Shown here: positions 14,101 to 28,136 of the stretch, in pieces
Position numbering within the stretch: position 1 is the first letter of the stretch
Layout of the letters: each line of letters opens with the position of its first letter
Assembly: GCF_001540865.1 (NCBI RefSeq)
Contig: NC_033639.1
Location: 8,172,432-8,236,431 of the forward strand
Source of the DNA: Ananas comosus
Taxonomy: Eukaryota; Streptophyta; Magnoliopsida; Poales; Bromeliaceae
Direction of reading: 5' to 3'
DNA length: 64,000 nt
Notes under the pieces: generated by a model
What the model saw: the letters and a program-made list of their open reading frames with translations, nothing else
The model's database searches: none
What the model was told of the DNA's origin: nothing
Program-made: the position numbers and the translations under genes

Positions 14101-15094
14101 AGTTTTACAAAAGTTTTTTTTTATACTTAAATATATAGATGTAAATCAACTAACGTTTGGAGCAATTAGTAAGTTTTCTTGCATAATAAGACTAACTTTT
14201 AGTGTGAAAAAATAAGAAGATTTCCTCCAATTTTTTTACATTTTATATCTAGTGAATCTACGCATGGTAGTGTTTTCCTATAATTTTTATCTAATTATGA
14301 CTTTGGTTTTGGTTTTATGCATGTATTTTCATAATATATATAAATGATTCTTTTAGTTTTTAAGATGTTTATGATTATATTCTTAGAAATTATGTAAGAT
14401 AAATGCATAAATATTTTTATATCCATAAGACATATTAAAATACTCTAAACAACTAATTTTTCTTAAAATTAATAAAAAAGCGGTGACCGAAGTGAACAAT
14501 ATTTTTTATAGAGTGAACAAAATTTATAGAGAGGGTAGGATTGCTTTTGTCGCCCCATTCTGCCTGTGTCGTACCATGCAAGGCCATTCCGGCATGTGGC
14601 ATGTGTCATGCAATACTATATGACAAAATAGCTTTTGTTGCATTTTTTGGGAATCTTTTGAGTTTTTTTGATGTAGAAGTTCTACAAAGTTTTTTTCATA
14701 CTTAAAATATATAGATGTAAATCAACTAACATTTGGAGCAATTAGTAAGTTTTCTTGCATAATAAGACTAACTTTTAGTGAAAAAAAAAAGAGTAGATTT
14801 CTCCAATTTCTTTACATTTTATATCTAGTGAATCTACACATGGTAGTGTTTTCCTATAAATTTTTTTCTAATTATGACTTTGGTTTTGGTTTTATGCATG
14901 TATTTTCTAATATATATAAAATGATTTGTTTTAGTTTTAAGATGTTTATGATTATATTCTTAGAAATTATGTAAGATAAATGCATAAAATATTTGTATAT
15001 CCATAAGACATATTAAAATACTCTAAACAACTAATTTTCTTAAAAATAATAAAAAAAGCGCGACGAAGTGAACAATATGTCAATAACATGCCTT

Positions 15095-15137
<43 letters not shown>

Positions 15138-18100
15138 GGGGAGGGGGGGGGGGCATTGTCGTGCCAACTTGGGCACGCCATGTGTGCTGTGGTAAGTGGC
15201 ACGGGGCTTACCAATGGCACTGCAATCCCTGATAGAAAGCATGGCAAGCTATTGAGCACAAATACTTCAAATTTCATGCCGTATCCGTAATCGAATACGA
15301 TACACGCCTGATACGTGCCGACTTGGGCACACCATGTGTCGCTGGCAAGTGGCATGCGGCTGTACCAATGGCACTGCAATCCCTGATAGAAAGCATGGCA
15401 AGCTATGAAGCACGGATACTTCAAATTTCATGCCGTATCCGTATCAAATACGATACACGCCTGATACGTGTCCGATACGGAAATGAAGTATCTGGCATTT
15501 TTAAAAAATAAAAAAATATCGGATACGGCTCGGATACGTGAGGGATGCGGGGGGATACGGGGGGGACACGACCAGGTTCTTTTCTGGTCTAAAATGATCG
15601 AAACTTAAAATTTTTTTAAAAGCTCACGTCCAAACCTATTGGAAAGAAGGAAAAGAGTGAGAAAAATGCCAATATCTGTTCAATTTGTCATTTCATTTAT
15701 CTTTTTGCTCTTGAATGGTAGAAGACTCTCCCTCTCGTTCTATCTTCACACAGTATTTACTCTCTTTCATCTAATTTGTCAACCTAGCATTAAACAATAA
15801 AGGCTATAGAAAATATGATTTTTTTTCCTTCTCTATTAAATTATTAGCAAGTTGAATGATAGTTGGTTTGATACTTTTTGAATTATTATTTTATATGATT
15901 GATTATCTTTTTTTATGAACCTATGTAAAACAATTATACAATTTAATGCATATTAGAATATATTCCTTAATATAGTCCAGATATCCTGATTGTTCTCAAT
16001 ATATCATTACATATAATCAACATATATTTAAATATATTTAAAATAATATTTTATTCAAGTATATCCCGCATATCGTATCCTAAAAGTTTTAGAAATTGCC
16101 GTATCACCGTATCCGTATCGTGTCGTATCCGTATCCCCATATCCGTATCTGTACAACATAGATGGCAAGTTAGATAGGCCTTGAAGCTGGGTTGCATAAT
16201 CCACCTAGAAGCCTTATTCCAATATCATGGCAATTGAGGATAGGCTATGAATTGCAATCTTTTGCATGTTAGATCTGATGTATGGCTATAATGTCCTTTT
16301 TTTGTGTTTCTTACTATCATACTAGAGAGAATTCTCTTAGTACATTTTCATTCCTGTATACATATGTCAGCCGGACAGTGTATTACATACTCTATTTGCA
16401 TTGTCTATCTGGTTTTTTTCTTTGTTGCCCTATATAAGATGATCAACATGTGAGTATAAATTATCTGTTCAGATTTAACAATAGACTGTAACTTGGATAA
16501 CTTTTATTTTTTCGACGAGCATAAAAATTATAACTTTCTTTTTTTTCCTTCTTTTATTTGTGTTAAAAGGCTGCACGAGTGCTCTTAGCTTCTGATGGTG
16601 CTGACCTGAGTGAAATGGAGACAGAGGCCAATTACAGTAACAAGTGCCTTACAGATCAGTACTTGAAGGAGGCAATCTCAATTCTAGGCTGTAATTTCGA
16701 TGGTATGGTCGGGTATATTTAAGGAAAGTCATATTGTTTCTGTGTTTTCTGTTTTGTTCTCTTTCTTATTCAAGTTAAGGATTTTTGCATTTCCAAGCAA
16801 TTCAGAAACTAAATGATATTTTGTCATTTAATAAATTTCATTTACTCAGTGTACTTCTTTATATGTAAGAAAGATTGGAATGATGCTGCTTACTAGAATG
16901 ATGCTTAACTACCCTGTACCCATCAGTACTAGAGCAATCCAATTGAAAAGCTTTCTCTTTATTCTGCGCTTTCGTCCCTCTTATCTCTTCTTACCTCATA
17001 CCTTCCTTCTCATCTTCCACCCTCTTTTCTGCATGGAAATATCTGTGGGCTAATAAAGAATGTTGAGTTTAGGAATTTTAGACTCTTAGCAACTTGGTTA
17101 CCGTGTTTTAGAACGATTTTATTTTTTTCTTTTTTGCACAACAGGCCAAATCCTACCTACACTTTGCCCCATTTGCAGATAGCCACGTTAAGTCAAGCAC
17201 AAGCACTTGAACTTTCAATCTGTTGCAAAGACTCCCTTTTACTGTCTTACGAAGGATATTTGCAGTTAGATTTGTGTTGTTAACTTGGGCACCTCTTTGT
17301 AAAGAGAATTTAGAGATAGGAGGGCAATACACTTGAGTTTGAACTGAATTGTTTGGATTTACTGGTATTGTAGATGAAACTACTGCTGATTTCAGTACTC
17401 TAGAGACTGTGAAAGAGCCTTTCTTCTCAAAGAAATTGTCAGTTCTTATTGAGGTTCTCACAAGATACAGGTTTGTTCACATGCTGCTCTCATTTTTTTA
17501 GATTATCTTTTAAAATTATATGTTATTTTTCATAGTATCCTTGCACACTATATTGATGTCTCCTGCTCTGTATTCCATGCTGTTATTTATATTTGACTAC
17601 AATTTTTTCTTAAGTTTTTGTACATGAATCCTCTTATGCAAATTGTATCATGGGCAATCGAGATTCATGGCATGTGCCAAAAAGAGAACTTATGGGGACT
17701 TCATGTTAGTGACATGTTCATGAAATAAAAAATTGGTCGGTGTAGTAATTTAATTAGGCTATATTTTAAAGTATGCTGTTTTCTTTCATCTATTTCACTA
17801 CTGCGATAATCATACCTTATATACTCATCTTTCTAGGCACATTCATCATGCTCGTCCATGTGCTTGTATATGCATGCTTGTCTTATCAGGACATTCAGAA
17901 CCACAAAATTTCTGCTTAATAATGATTCAGCAACAGTTATGATGTTAACAACTTTGTACTCACCTAACTAAATCCAAATGGAAGCTGTTTATCTTACTTT
18001 TGCACTCACCTAACTAAATCCAAACGGAAGCTGTTTACCTTACTTTGTATTCACCTAACTAAATCCAAATGGAAGCTGTTTATCTGCAAAGATGTTAGAT

Positions 18101-21100
18101 AGGATCTCACAGTATGATACAGTGCTAATGCCATGCACATTACTCAGTTGGCAAAAACTCAATCTGAAAGTCAAGCTTCAATTGTTACCTTCACCGTCAA
18201 TGAATGCCATGGCTTTATTTTCTTGACAGACTACAGGAAGGCATGAAATGTATTATATTCGTGAAAAGAACCATCATTGCAAGAACGTTAGCATACATAC
18301 TTGGAAATATGAAGTCTCTCAGTTTTTGGAAATGTGAATTTCTTGTGGGATATCACTCTGGATTGAAGAATATGTCGCGAAAAAAGATGAATGCCGTTGT
18401 TGAAAAATTTTGTTCTGGAGAGGTATGACTAGGCATTCTCTTTATTCAAATATTTGAGTGAGCAAACCTTCTATACTTATTTCTTTTGGAGAGGTGTGAC
18501 TAGGCAATCTCCTTAAATATTATTGAGTGAGCAAACCTTCTATACTTCTTTGAGTATTTTTCTTTTTTTTTTTTCCGTTTCATAAATGTGTATGTATGTG
18601 TGTGGGTGTACGTGTGTGTGTGCGAGCGCGCGCGTCTGTGTGTTTAGAATAGAAGCAAGCAGTTTGAATTCAAATCTTGAAGCTTTATAGCTGAACTTCT
18701 AGTTTGTGTGTGAGTAGGCTTTCAACCGTAGAGTTAAGATGTGTCATGTGTGTATGTGCGTGTTTGTGTAGGAGTTTCGGTTGGAAGCAAGCAGCTTGAA
18801 TTCAAATCCTGGAGAGTATTCGACCATCAAGTTAAAATGTGTGTGCATGTGCGTGCACATATGAGTTTCGGTTAGAGGCAAGCAGTTTGAATTCAAATGC
18901 TTGAGCTTTATGGCTGGAACTTTAGTTTGTGTGTAAATGCTGGAGATTTATTTCTAATTATAATCTGATTGATGGTTTGAATTTTGTTGAGTTTGCAGGT
19001 TAATCTGCTGGTTGCTACTAATGTCGCTGAAGAAGGGCTTGATATTCAAACCTGTTGCCTTGTTGTGCGGTTTGATCTTCCACAAACTGTTGCTAGCTTT
19101 ATACAGTCTCGAGGCCGTGCTCGAATGATGAAATCTAAATACATATTTCTAGTGGAGAGGTGTTTTCTTTTGTGAATGCCATCTGCATGCTTAAGCATTC
19201 TGTGTTTATTCTTATTAGTATCTTTACGTTCTTTGTTTGTTATCTCAATCTCACAGGGGGAATCAGCAAGACGAGAAATTACTTGATGATTTTATAATTG
19301 GCGAAACTATCATGAGTAAGGAGGTACTTGATCGGTCATCAGATGATACATTCAATAATTTGGAGGAGATTATTTACAAGGTAACTAGTACGGGTGCTTC
19401 CATTAGCACTGGCTGTAGTGTGTCACTTCTCCATTATTACTGCAGCAAACTTCCTCGAGATATGTAAGTAATGACTGCCATTTTTACATTTTGGTGGCAT
19501 TATTTGCTCTGTGAAATATTATTCAGTTTTAAACTTCCGAATATGACTAATAATATCATGTTTCTTTGCAGGTATTTCGCACCTTCCCTAAAGTTTTTTT
19601 ACATAGATGACAGTAATGGCATCATTTGCAGAATGATTCTTCCACCAAACGCTCCATTTCGTCAAGTTGAGAGTCTACCATGTGCATCAAAAGATGAAGC
19701 TAAGAGAAATGCGTGTCTACAAGCATGTAAGGAACTTCATGAAAAGGGTGCTTTAACTGATTATCTTTTGCCTGGTCTAAGTTCCGGGAAAAAGAATGGA
19801 TCAACTGCACATCATTCTGGATGCAACAGCAATGAAGGTTGGCTTTTATGTGGACTTGAGCCATTCAAACTTTTGTGTTGAATTATTTGTCAGGTTACAA
19901 ATAATCAATTCATTGTTTTTATGCTTCAGATGAAAATCTAAGAGAACTTTACGAGATGTTAGTTCCTTCTGTTCTCAAAGCATCACGGTCCAATTTTGAT
20001 AGTCAGATAAATATGTATTTCTACTATATTAGACTTGTACCAATACCAGAGGATAGACAATATCGGATGTTTGGTCTCTTTGTCATGTCTCCTCTTCCTA
20101 AAGAGGCCGAAAAGTTGGAAGTTGATTTACATCTTGCTCATGGTAGAATCGTGGAAGCAGGAATTGAACCAAAGGGAATGTTGACATTTTGCAAAGAAGA
20201 GGTTAAAAAAAAAAGCCTTTTACTGTATTTTATATTTTATATGCATATGGGATAGTTCATTTATGATACTTATCTTCTAGTCTAACATTATCTTCTAACT
20301 GTGCACAGATTGTGCTTGGGCAATATTTTCAAGAAATGTGCCTGAAGATTATCCTTGACAGAGCAGAGTTTTATTGTGATCATGTTTCCTTGGGCAAATT
20401 CCATGCATCTGAACATTGTTTCTCAACTTTCTATTTACTACTTCCAGTCAAGCAGCAAAATTGTGGGGACAAGATAATTGTTGATTGGGAAACTATAAGA
20501 TGCTGTTTATCATCACCTGTTTTTGGACGTATTACAGATTTAGATTGGAAAGATCCTTATCCGATAAGTGATTCTTTGAAACTTCTTAATGGAACAGTCA
20601 GTAAACACAATGTCCTTAACAGCTTAGTTTTCACTCCGCACAACAAACTTTTTTTCTTGATTGATGACGTTATACATGGAACAAATGCCAACAGCCAGTA
20701 TAAGAGTGTGAGCTATGCACAACACTACCAGGACAGGTAAATGTTGTCGATCTACTGTATCTATGCATTTGTCATAATCTACTTTTTAGATACAAATATT
20801 AGGTCCATGCAGTTTATGTGTAGCATAAATTTCTTCCTGGATAAGAATATCTACAGAATGCTTCTATCATCTTGTTTCTATAACTCAACAAGAAGGGAAG
20901 TTGATGGCTACATCATGTGCAGAAATAGTGACACTTAAAATGGAGAAGTGACTCCACTACTCTAGTGTGTTGTGTTATTGTCTTTGATTTCCCTTGAGAC
21001 ATCAACAAATAGAATTGATTAGTAATCATAAAATGATCTCTATATGGAAATGAAAGATCAGAGGAATAAAATGAAGGGATTCAGAAGGCAACTTCCAAAA

Positions 21101-24100
21101 TAGATAAAAGGACTTATATGATGATACATTGTATAACAGACATTCATTTTTTTTACGAGCACAAATTTGTATGTTTAATTTCTAAGCTACTCTTTTTCTT
21201 GACTTTACCAAATGATTTATTCCAAATTGACCATCAAGTGTACGAAGTCCTACTTGTACTTGTACCGACTTTTGGACATTTAAACAAAGCGGGGATAACT
21301 TTGATGAACTAAGTATTTTGATTGACTGCTAGTTTCAAAAAACTGTTGTGCTGCCCCTACTTGAATGTTTCTTGGCCTATGAATTGTCTTTGTAATTTTG
21401 AGGGAATTTTCACTTATCATATTTGGGTTGTTTATTTGATTCTTGACCATAAGAATGAAATGCTACTTTGTTTTTGTAACTTGGTTTATAGTGGCTTAAT
21501 ATTTTACAAATTGGCACTCTGAAAATCAGGTTTAATATTCAGTTATCCCATCCAGAGCAACCTCTTCTAAAGGCCAAGCCGCTATTTAATTTACATAATT
21601 TGCTCCATAACCGTTTACAAGGGAATACAGGTGATCTTCCCTGCTATTTTACTAATGCAGTTTTTTGTTTTGTTTTGTTTTTGTTTTTTGTTTTCCCCCT
21701 GAAAAATGTCATACAACTTGTTACTGTTTATTCACTATCTTAAAACTTATCTTTGGATTACTTCAATTTACTTTTACAATCACAACACGAAATCATAAAG
21801 AGATGCTCAGATGTGACAGTTCCTGATTTGATATGCTAGCAACGAAAAAAGTAGTAACATTGAAGTTTGCTTATCATATGAATGATGAATTTTGCAATGG
21901 TGTAATTGATATATTGTAATTGAAAACTGGAAGATTAACCTAAGTTGCATCTGGGATTCAGTTGTACCTATGTCAGATGTATACTTTGTTTTTGGTTGAA
22001 ATTTTACTTCTTATAATATTTGTTATTATCTTAATTGTTATGTTAACTATATGCCTGAAAAATCAGAGTCGCACGAGTTGTTGGAGCACTTTGTGGAGCT
22101 ACCCCCAGAATTGTGTTGCTTGAAAATAGTTGGTTTTTCAAAAGATATTGGCAGTTCTCTTTCTCTGTTGCCCTCTTTGATGCATCGGCTGGAGAATTTA
22201 CTTGTAGCTATCGAGTTGAAGGAAGTCTTGGCATCCTCATTCCCAGAAGCTTCTGAAATTAGGGCTGACTGTGTAAGTCATTAGTTTCCATATAAGCATC
22301 ATAAGTTCATACAGACAGATCAGTTGTTGTCACAGACGTGTAGTTGTTTACACTCTTCAATCCTCATTCTTTAAGCAAGAAAAATACATTTCAGATTCTA
22401 GAAGCACTCACGACAGAGAAATGTTTGGAAAGGCTTTCTCTGGAAAGGTTTGAAGTGCTTGGTGATGCTTTCTTGAAGTATGCAGTTGGCCGTCATTGTT
22501 TTGTTTCATTTCAAGGACTAGACGAGGGTCAATTGACCAGGATGCGTTCTGCCATAGTAAATAATTCAAATCTCTGCGAACTAGCAATTAAAAAAAATTT
22601 GCAGGTACGTTACTTCAGATGATTATCTTCTCCTTTTTTATGATTGTATTTTTCCTTTTTTTTTTTTTATTTTGTGGACTATGAGACTATCTCTAGTCAC
22701 TATACCTTGTGAGGTAAATTTCTTCGATGGCTTTCAGATAGTTGTCAGTGGTTTCAATTTTACTTGTGCTGCTAATATTGTACAATTTCTCCTTTGGGAG
22801 TTCCCACAGGAAAATCAAATATCAGAATGTCAAATTCACAATGATTATAGAAACTAGAAAGTATGATGGCAAAATATAATATAGCAAAATTTTGTTTTTT
22901 TTTGTGTTGTGTAGCAAATTGGATGAGCAGCGAGGATTTTCACCTGTTATGAGGATCTCAATTTGTTCTTATCAAAATATTGCCTTTTGACTATTTAAGC
23001 ATCATCTTTGATGCATTTCTGGTTTATCCTAAACTGTTGTATGTGGGTTGGGGCAGTCACGTTTTAACCTTAATTTCCACTGGCCTGACCTTTTTGGCTT
23101 GACCATTTTGGCCAGCTTTCTGCTTTTGGAAGTGTCGTTTCAGATATGCATATTGCTCTTTGAGAATGTTGTCTTCCTGCTTGTGAGAGTATTCTAGCAT
23201 GTTGAATCAAAGATTCTAGCATGTTGAATCAAAGAAGCTATCTTCTAAAAATTTTCCCATGTCAATGTTCTGTAATACATCAAGGGATAGATCAAAGTGC
23301 TATATCTATCTGAAGTACTTCTCTCTCTTCAATTTACAGGTGTACATACGTGATCAGCCATTTGACCCTACCCTCTTCTTTGCATTAGGCCGTCCTTGTA
23401 ATGTTGTTTGTAATGCGGATACAGAATCGAGCATACATCAAATGGGAACTGATTCTGGGTCAGATAGACCAGAATCTGGTAGTGTGAGATGCACCAAATC
23501 CCATAATTGGCTACACAGGAAAACCATTGCAGACGTTGTGGAAGCTCTTGTTGGAGCATTTCTTGTCGAGAGTGGGTTTAAAGCTGCATTTGCTTTCCTT
23601 CGGTGGCTCGGTATACCTGTTCATTTTGATCTTCCAGATGTTTATAGAGTATACAAATCAAGCAACAACAACTTGTCACTCTGTGATGTTATCAGTGTTG
23701 CTAAGCTTGAGGAATTGATAGGCTATACATTTAAGTACAAAGGACTTATTCTGCAAGCACTTGTTCACGCTTCCTATAGTAATCATCCTGGAGGATGCTA
23801 CCAGGTTAGTATTGCAGAAAAATGTCGAGAGTAAGTCAAATCATTTCTCTGTTTTCCTCAAAAGTTGGCAAATGGCAAAATAATTTGAACTGATACAGCT
23901 TGTACTGCTACTTGCCTTTTGAACAGAAGCTGGAGTTTCTTGGCGATGCAGTCTTGGAATACTTGATTACATCATACCTCTACTCAGCTTATCCAGATTT
24001 AAAGCCTGGTCAAATAACGGATTTAAGGTCAATATCTGTAAACAATTATTCCTTTGCACATATAGCAGTCTGGAATTCGCTGCACAAGTTTCTTGTAAAG

Positions 24101-27100
24101 GATTCTAACAGTCTTACTGAGGCAGTAAACCAGTTTGAGAAATATGTCCAGCTATCTGAGCCAGAAAAGGACATGCTGGAAGAACCTGCATGTCCAAAGG
24201 TATGTACTATGTAAACTCCGTAGACCTATGCTGCATTTATTGGTAGGTGCGTTAGTTCATTGAGAAACTGGATGATTCTAACCAGTGTCTGTTATGTGGA
24301 AAGTACCTTTCTTTTTCATGAATATTCATGTCAAAAATCTTTTCCTCACTTAACTTTGTTGACTTGACAATCTTTTGTATTAATTTTATAACCAGCAGCC
24401 TTTCTGATTCTCTGATGAGCATTCACTGGCTAAGATTGTCATACCTTGCCACAGCAAGTAAATCCATGGTTATAGTTTTTAATCTAAGATAGCTATTTCT
24501 AATGAAACTAGCAACTTCAATTAGATATTCTTTGGGCAGTAATTACGTGTCAGCAGGAACTTGCCGACTAAGACTGAGCTTGTGACCGAGGTTATTTTGC
24601 TATGAACACATAGAATGTGCTTAATAGGCTTGAGGAAAGATCCCAAGCAATCTATACTCGCTACAAGGAAGGTATAGTAGGATAGATTGTGGGACTTGAT
24701 TGCAATAATTTTGAAAGTACGAACCAGAAATTACAACTTAAAGTTTGAGGACTAAAGTGTCACGTGCCTCATATTTTGAGGACCAAACGTGCAATTTACC
24801 CTTCTTAATATTTATAGTAGCTAAATTGCATATGCACCAGTATGTGCACCCGCAGTATGCAGTATGTGGACCGCCCACATACCACATAGCACTTTCTAAA
24901 ACATTGTAAGTAACTATTTGCTATAATTGATCAATTTGCTTAGAGAAGTTAGACATTTCTTTCAAATTTCATGACAGCAAAATGTGCATTAATAGTGGAA
25001 TTGAATTTTTTGTACCGCTTCTATTTTAAGCTCTAAGCATGTTGAGTTTGTGATATTTACTAGTGAACTATGGTCTCAGATGACTTCTAAAGCTTGCAAT
25101 CTGTATTCTATACCAATTTTCTTGAATGATTGCATGCTATCAGTTATTCGCTTCCCTATTTTGTTGTTTCTAGTTTGTTGCCTTCAAAGTCTTTTGAACT
25201 GTATTACACACACAGGTACTTGGGGACATTGTGGAATCTTGTGTTGGTGCTGTACTTCTGGACACTGGATTCGATCTAAATCAAGTTTGGAAGTTAATGC
25301 TTATGCTTTTGGGACCAGTCTTGAACTTCACTAGCTTGCAGCTTCATGCTGTTAGAGAATTGCGAGAGTTTTGTGAGAGTTCTGGGTTACCACTGGGTCT
25401 TCCTGATCCAGTAAAAGAGAAGGGGCTTTACTTTGTCAAGGTCGAAGTTGGTTTAAAAGATCACACTTTGACTTGCATGGCAACTAACAAAAACTCAAAA
25501 GCTGCTAGAAAAATGGCTGCACAAGAAGCACTTTCTAAATTGAAGGTAAGGCAAGTGTAGTCTTTCTGTTATGAAAGTATTGATTTGATTTTTTAGCGAA
25601 ATACGGTTACGGCATTACTAACACTCTTTCAAGTTGGCTGGATGTAATTATTGTATGCTTCATCTACTTATTGGTTAAATAGTTTTTCACTTGGTCATCT
25701 TTGACTCCTATTGTGCACATATTTCTTAAAGTCTGAAAAAAGAATCAATTGATTTGGAAGTGTTCATGTAATTCATGTCTAGCAAATCCACATTGTGCTA
25801 TGCATTTCAGTTGCATTTAGAAACAAATATATTTTATGTACATACATTGATGGACTTTATTTTAGATAACCTTAAAAATTATATTTGACCAAATAACTTT
25901 GTCAAAATTTATTTGACCAATTAACCCTATTTTGTCCAACTCAACACTAGGGTGAAGCAATAATTGGAAGACGGTGAATCATTCAGAGTCTTTAATAAAA
26001 GTTAAAAAGACGGTGAACCGTTTATTGCCTTTCCCTTTAAAAAGAAAATAGTGAATGATTCTTCGTTTCTTTCTTAGTTAAGTATTTTCAACATGCATTT
26101 CTAACAATTCGACAAAATCCCAACAGCTCACTTACAATCCTAACAACCCCATAGTAGCTCGCATGCAGTCCTAACAACCCCATAAAATTTCCTAACAACC
26201 CACACAAAAAACCTACAAACAACTGTAACAACCAGAAAACCGACATATGGTAAATGATTCACCGTTTTCTAAAGATGGTGAATGGTTCACCACTTTCAAT
26301 GAACACGGTGAATGATTTATTGTCTTTCACTCTTTCTCCATCATTGTGCTGAGTTGGACAAAATAGGGTTAGTTTGCTAGAAAATTTTTTGTTAGGGTCA
26401 TTTGACTAAATATAATTTTTTTTTAAGGTTATTGTGAAGAAATGTCCTACATTGATACTTGGCACATAAATGTAGCCAAAATACAACAGTACATAGATCT
26501 ACTTGTGTAAGACCATTGTTTTACAGTAATCTGCGTTCTGTATGAAATGGGTTAGTTCGTAAAACAAAAGATGAAAGTGGATGCTCTTCCTTTTCTTTTG
26601 ACAAACTGGAATAAACAATTACCAGCAGATTAAGCTGATTCGATTTTCTTTTTGAATACACTGCTTTTGCTATTCCTTTTGAATCTTTTAATGCGCATAT
26701 GCAGGCTCATGGTTACAAGCCTAAAAGAAAGTCACTGGAGGAGGTTCTACGTACTACTAGGAAAAATGAAGCAAAGCTAATAGGCTTTGATGAAGACCCC
26801 ATTCTAGTAGAGAATGATAATGATATCTGCATTAAATTGGAGAAGCTATCGACCCATGAACCAGAAGAGAGTAGCTTGTTTCTCCAGGATGCAAAATCAG
26901 CTGGTACTTCTTTCGGCTATAAATCATTCATTCCTTCCGGCACGGAGGAAAATTGTATGGCTGGCGTGAACGAGAACTACAATGGTACCAAATGCAAGCA
27001 TGAGCCTGTTATACAGCATTATGTGGTGTCCAGTGGATTGGCCGAGAAGAGCAATCCATGGCAGAATTCTGATATGGAAACTCTCACTTCGTTAGGTTTA

Positions 27101-28136
27101 TTCACTGGAAACTGATTTAAAAAAAGAGAGCAATATATGAATTTCCCCTTTTACTTATTTACTGTGGACTTAGATTCCTTCTTACAGAAGTCCACTGCCC
27201 ATTCACCTCTCCAACCAAAATTTAGAAAAAAGGAAAAAAAAAAAAGAAAGCTCCCTAACATAAGAAAAGGGAATATTTTCAATAAACTACACTTGTAAGG
27301 CCTAAATATGAAAATTTAGATTTTGCCGAGTTATATATAACATATGTAAGTTGGTGATCTTGCAAGGATATAGAAATTCTCGACGGTATAGTTGATAATG
27401 TTTCCTTCACTGTGTAGGTGATCTGGATCGGAAACCTGCAAAATCACGCCTTCTTGAGATCTGTACCGCCAACTATTGGGACCCTCCTTTATTTGAGTGT
27501 TGCAAAGATGAAGGACCTAGCCACCTAAGAGAGTAATCTTCATATCCTGTGCCTATTTCGTGGACGTGTATTTGTTATAGTTAGTGAAGTACATGTTTCC
27601 AATCAGAAAAAGTACGGTCTGATTGTGAAGCTTAGATAAGCTGCTGTTGTTATTTAACAATCTAACTTGCCGATAGAAATCCAAAGCTTAAGACTTGCTG
27701 CCGAACAAAATATTTGTGATTTGGTTTCTTCTATTAGATAGCTAATAATTCCCCTGTTAAATTTGATTTAGTCTTCTTTGTTATCGAGTCATTACCAAAT
27801 GAAAAAACAGGAAATAAAGATGTCTTCTCTGCTAAAAATTGTATATGCCCATAACAACTTAAAGCTCCAAGGGGAACAAGTTAGTTGTGCTTTCCAATGT
27901 CAAATGTATCCTATGTTATATTTTTGTCTTTTGTACATTTGATGTATTGTAAGCTCATCATGTAACATGTCCAATACATATGCAGGTTCACATACAAGGT
28001 TACTGTTCGAGTCGAAGGAGCTACTGCAGCATTATTGGAGTGCTTCAGTGACCCGAAGGCGCAAAAGAAAGCCGCACAAGAGCATGCCGCAGAAGGGGCC
28101 TTATGGTATCTCAAGCAACAAGGTTACCTACCTTAA
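8133..28136 (+). CDS. DCL4: Dicer-like protein 4 (DCL4), 25 exons
   Basis: This is a plant Dicer that cuts long double-stranded RNA into 21-nt siRNAs (trans-acting siRNA and antiviral silencing), acting with an RNA-dependent RNA polymerase and a dsRNA-binding partner (family knowledge). Exons by my reading: 8133-8204, 8325-8496, 9043-9150, 11485-11626, 11778-11846, 12593-12650, 12765-12901, 12994-13122, 16570-16702, 17374-17470, 18230-18422, 18999-19159, 19257-19463, 19572-19837, 19930-20201, 20309-20736, 21530-21630, 22067-22272, 22395-22604, 23340-23804, 23927-24199, 25216-25545, 26705-27095, 27418-27532, 27986-28136. Domains in order: DExH helicase (GTGCGKT-type P-loop after correction, DE.HH box), helicase C ([13 protein letters not shown]), Dicer dimerisation domain, PAZ, RNase IIIa ([18 protein letters not shown]), RNase IIIb ([16 protein letters not shown]), and two dsRNA-binding domains, the last ending [16 protein letters not shown]4 rather than DCL1-3 is chosen from the start (DPRTIARK), the two C-terminal dsRBDs and overall similarity. 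Exons 2-8 need about a dozen one-base corrections to read through; see findings. Confidence 0.93.
13939..15085. repeat. Tandem duplication of about 574 bp in DCL4 intron
   Basis: A unit starting gtgaacaaaatttatagagagg at 13939 is repeated from 14513. Both copies contain the words ctgtgtcgtaccatgcaagg, atgtaaatcaactaac and catggtagtgttttcc in the same order. They differ by single substitutions and many one-base length differences in homopolymers. The array lies in the large intron between DCL4 exons 8 and 9. It is followed by a long T run and a G run (about 15098-15153). Confidence 0.85.
15159..16160. repeat. Duplicated block plus 'cgtatccgtatc' repeat element in DCL4 intron
   Basis: A block of about 155 bp (…acttgggcac…ccaatggcactgcaatccct…gccgtatccg) occurs at about 15159-15310 and again at 15312-15480. 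Downstream, gatacgg/ccgtatc motifs recur in both orientations (about 15440-15570 and 16070-16150), which resembles the inverted ends of a non-autonomous DNA transposon. No transposase is visible. I cannot name the family. Confidence 0.55.
17950..18084. repeat. Three tandem copies of a 46-bp unit in DCL4 intron
   Basis: The word cacctaactaaatccaaa starts at 17961, 18007 and 18052, each followed by (t/c)ggaagctgttta(t/c)c. The unit is 45-46 bp. It lies in the intron before exon 11. Confidence 0.9.
18411..18550. repeat. Tandem duplication covering the exon 11 donor site of DCL4
   Basis: The stretch from tctggagaggtatgactagg (about 18413) is repeated as tttggagaggtgtgactagg (about 18485), each followed by a 'gagtgagcaaaccttctatac' tail (at about 18456 and 18526). 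The unit is about 71 bp. The duplication copies the last bases of the exon and the 5' splice site into the intron. Confidence 0.85.
18585..18945. repeat. GT-rich microsatellite and interspersed tandem repeats
   Basis: GT/GC-rich dinucleotide stretches (about 18590-18645) are followed by three copies of a unit containing 'aagcaagcag(t/c)ttgaattcaaat' (the first with aagcaagcag, the third with ggcaagcag) at about 18652, 18785 and 18876. All are intronic in DCL4. Confidence 0.75.
25866..26432. mobile_element. Non-autonomous DNA transposon with about 85-bp inverted ends, in DCL4 intron
   Basis: The left end begins ataaccttaaaaattatatt and continues to ccctattttgtccaactca (about 25866-25947). The right end, read in reverse complement, begins ataacctt and ends with the same ccctattttgtccaactca word (about 26347-26432). 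The interior carries repeated 'ggtgaatgatt / ggtgaatggttcacc' words. The length is about 567 bp with no open frame. I saw no clear target-site duplication. It sits between DCL4 exons 22 and 23. Confidence 0.8.
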
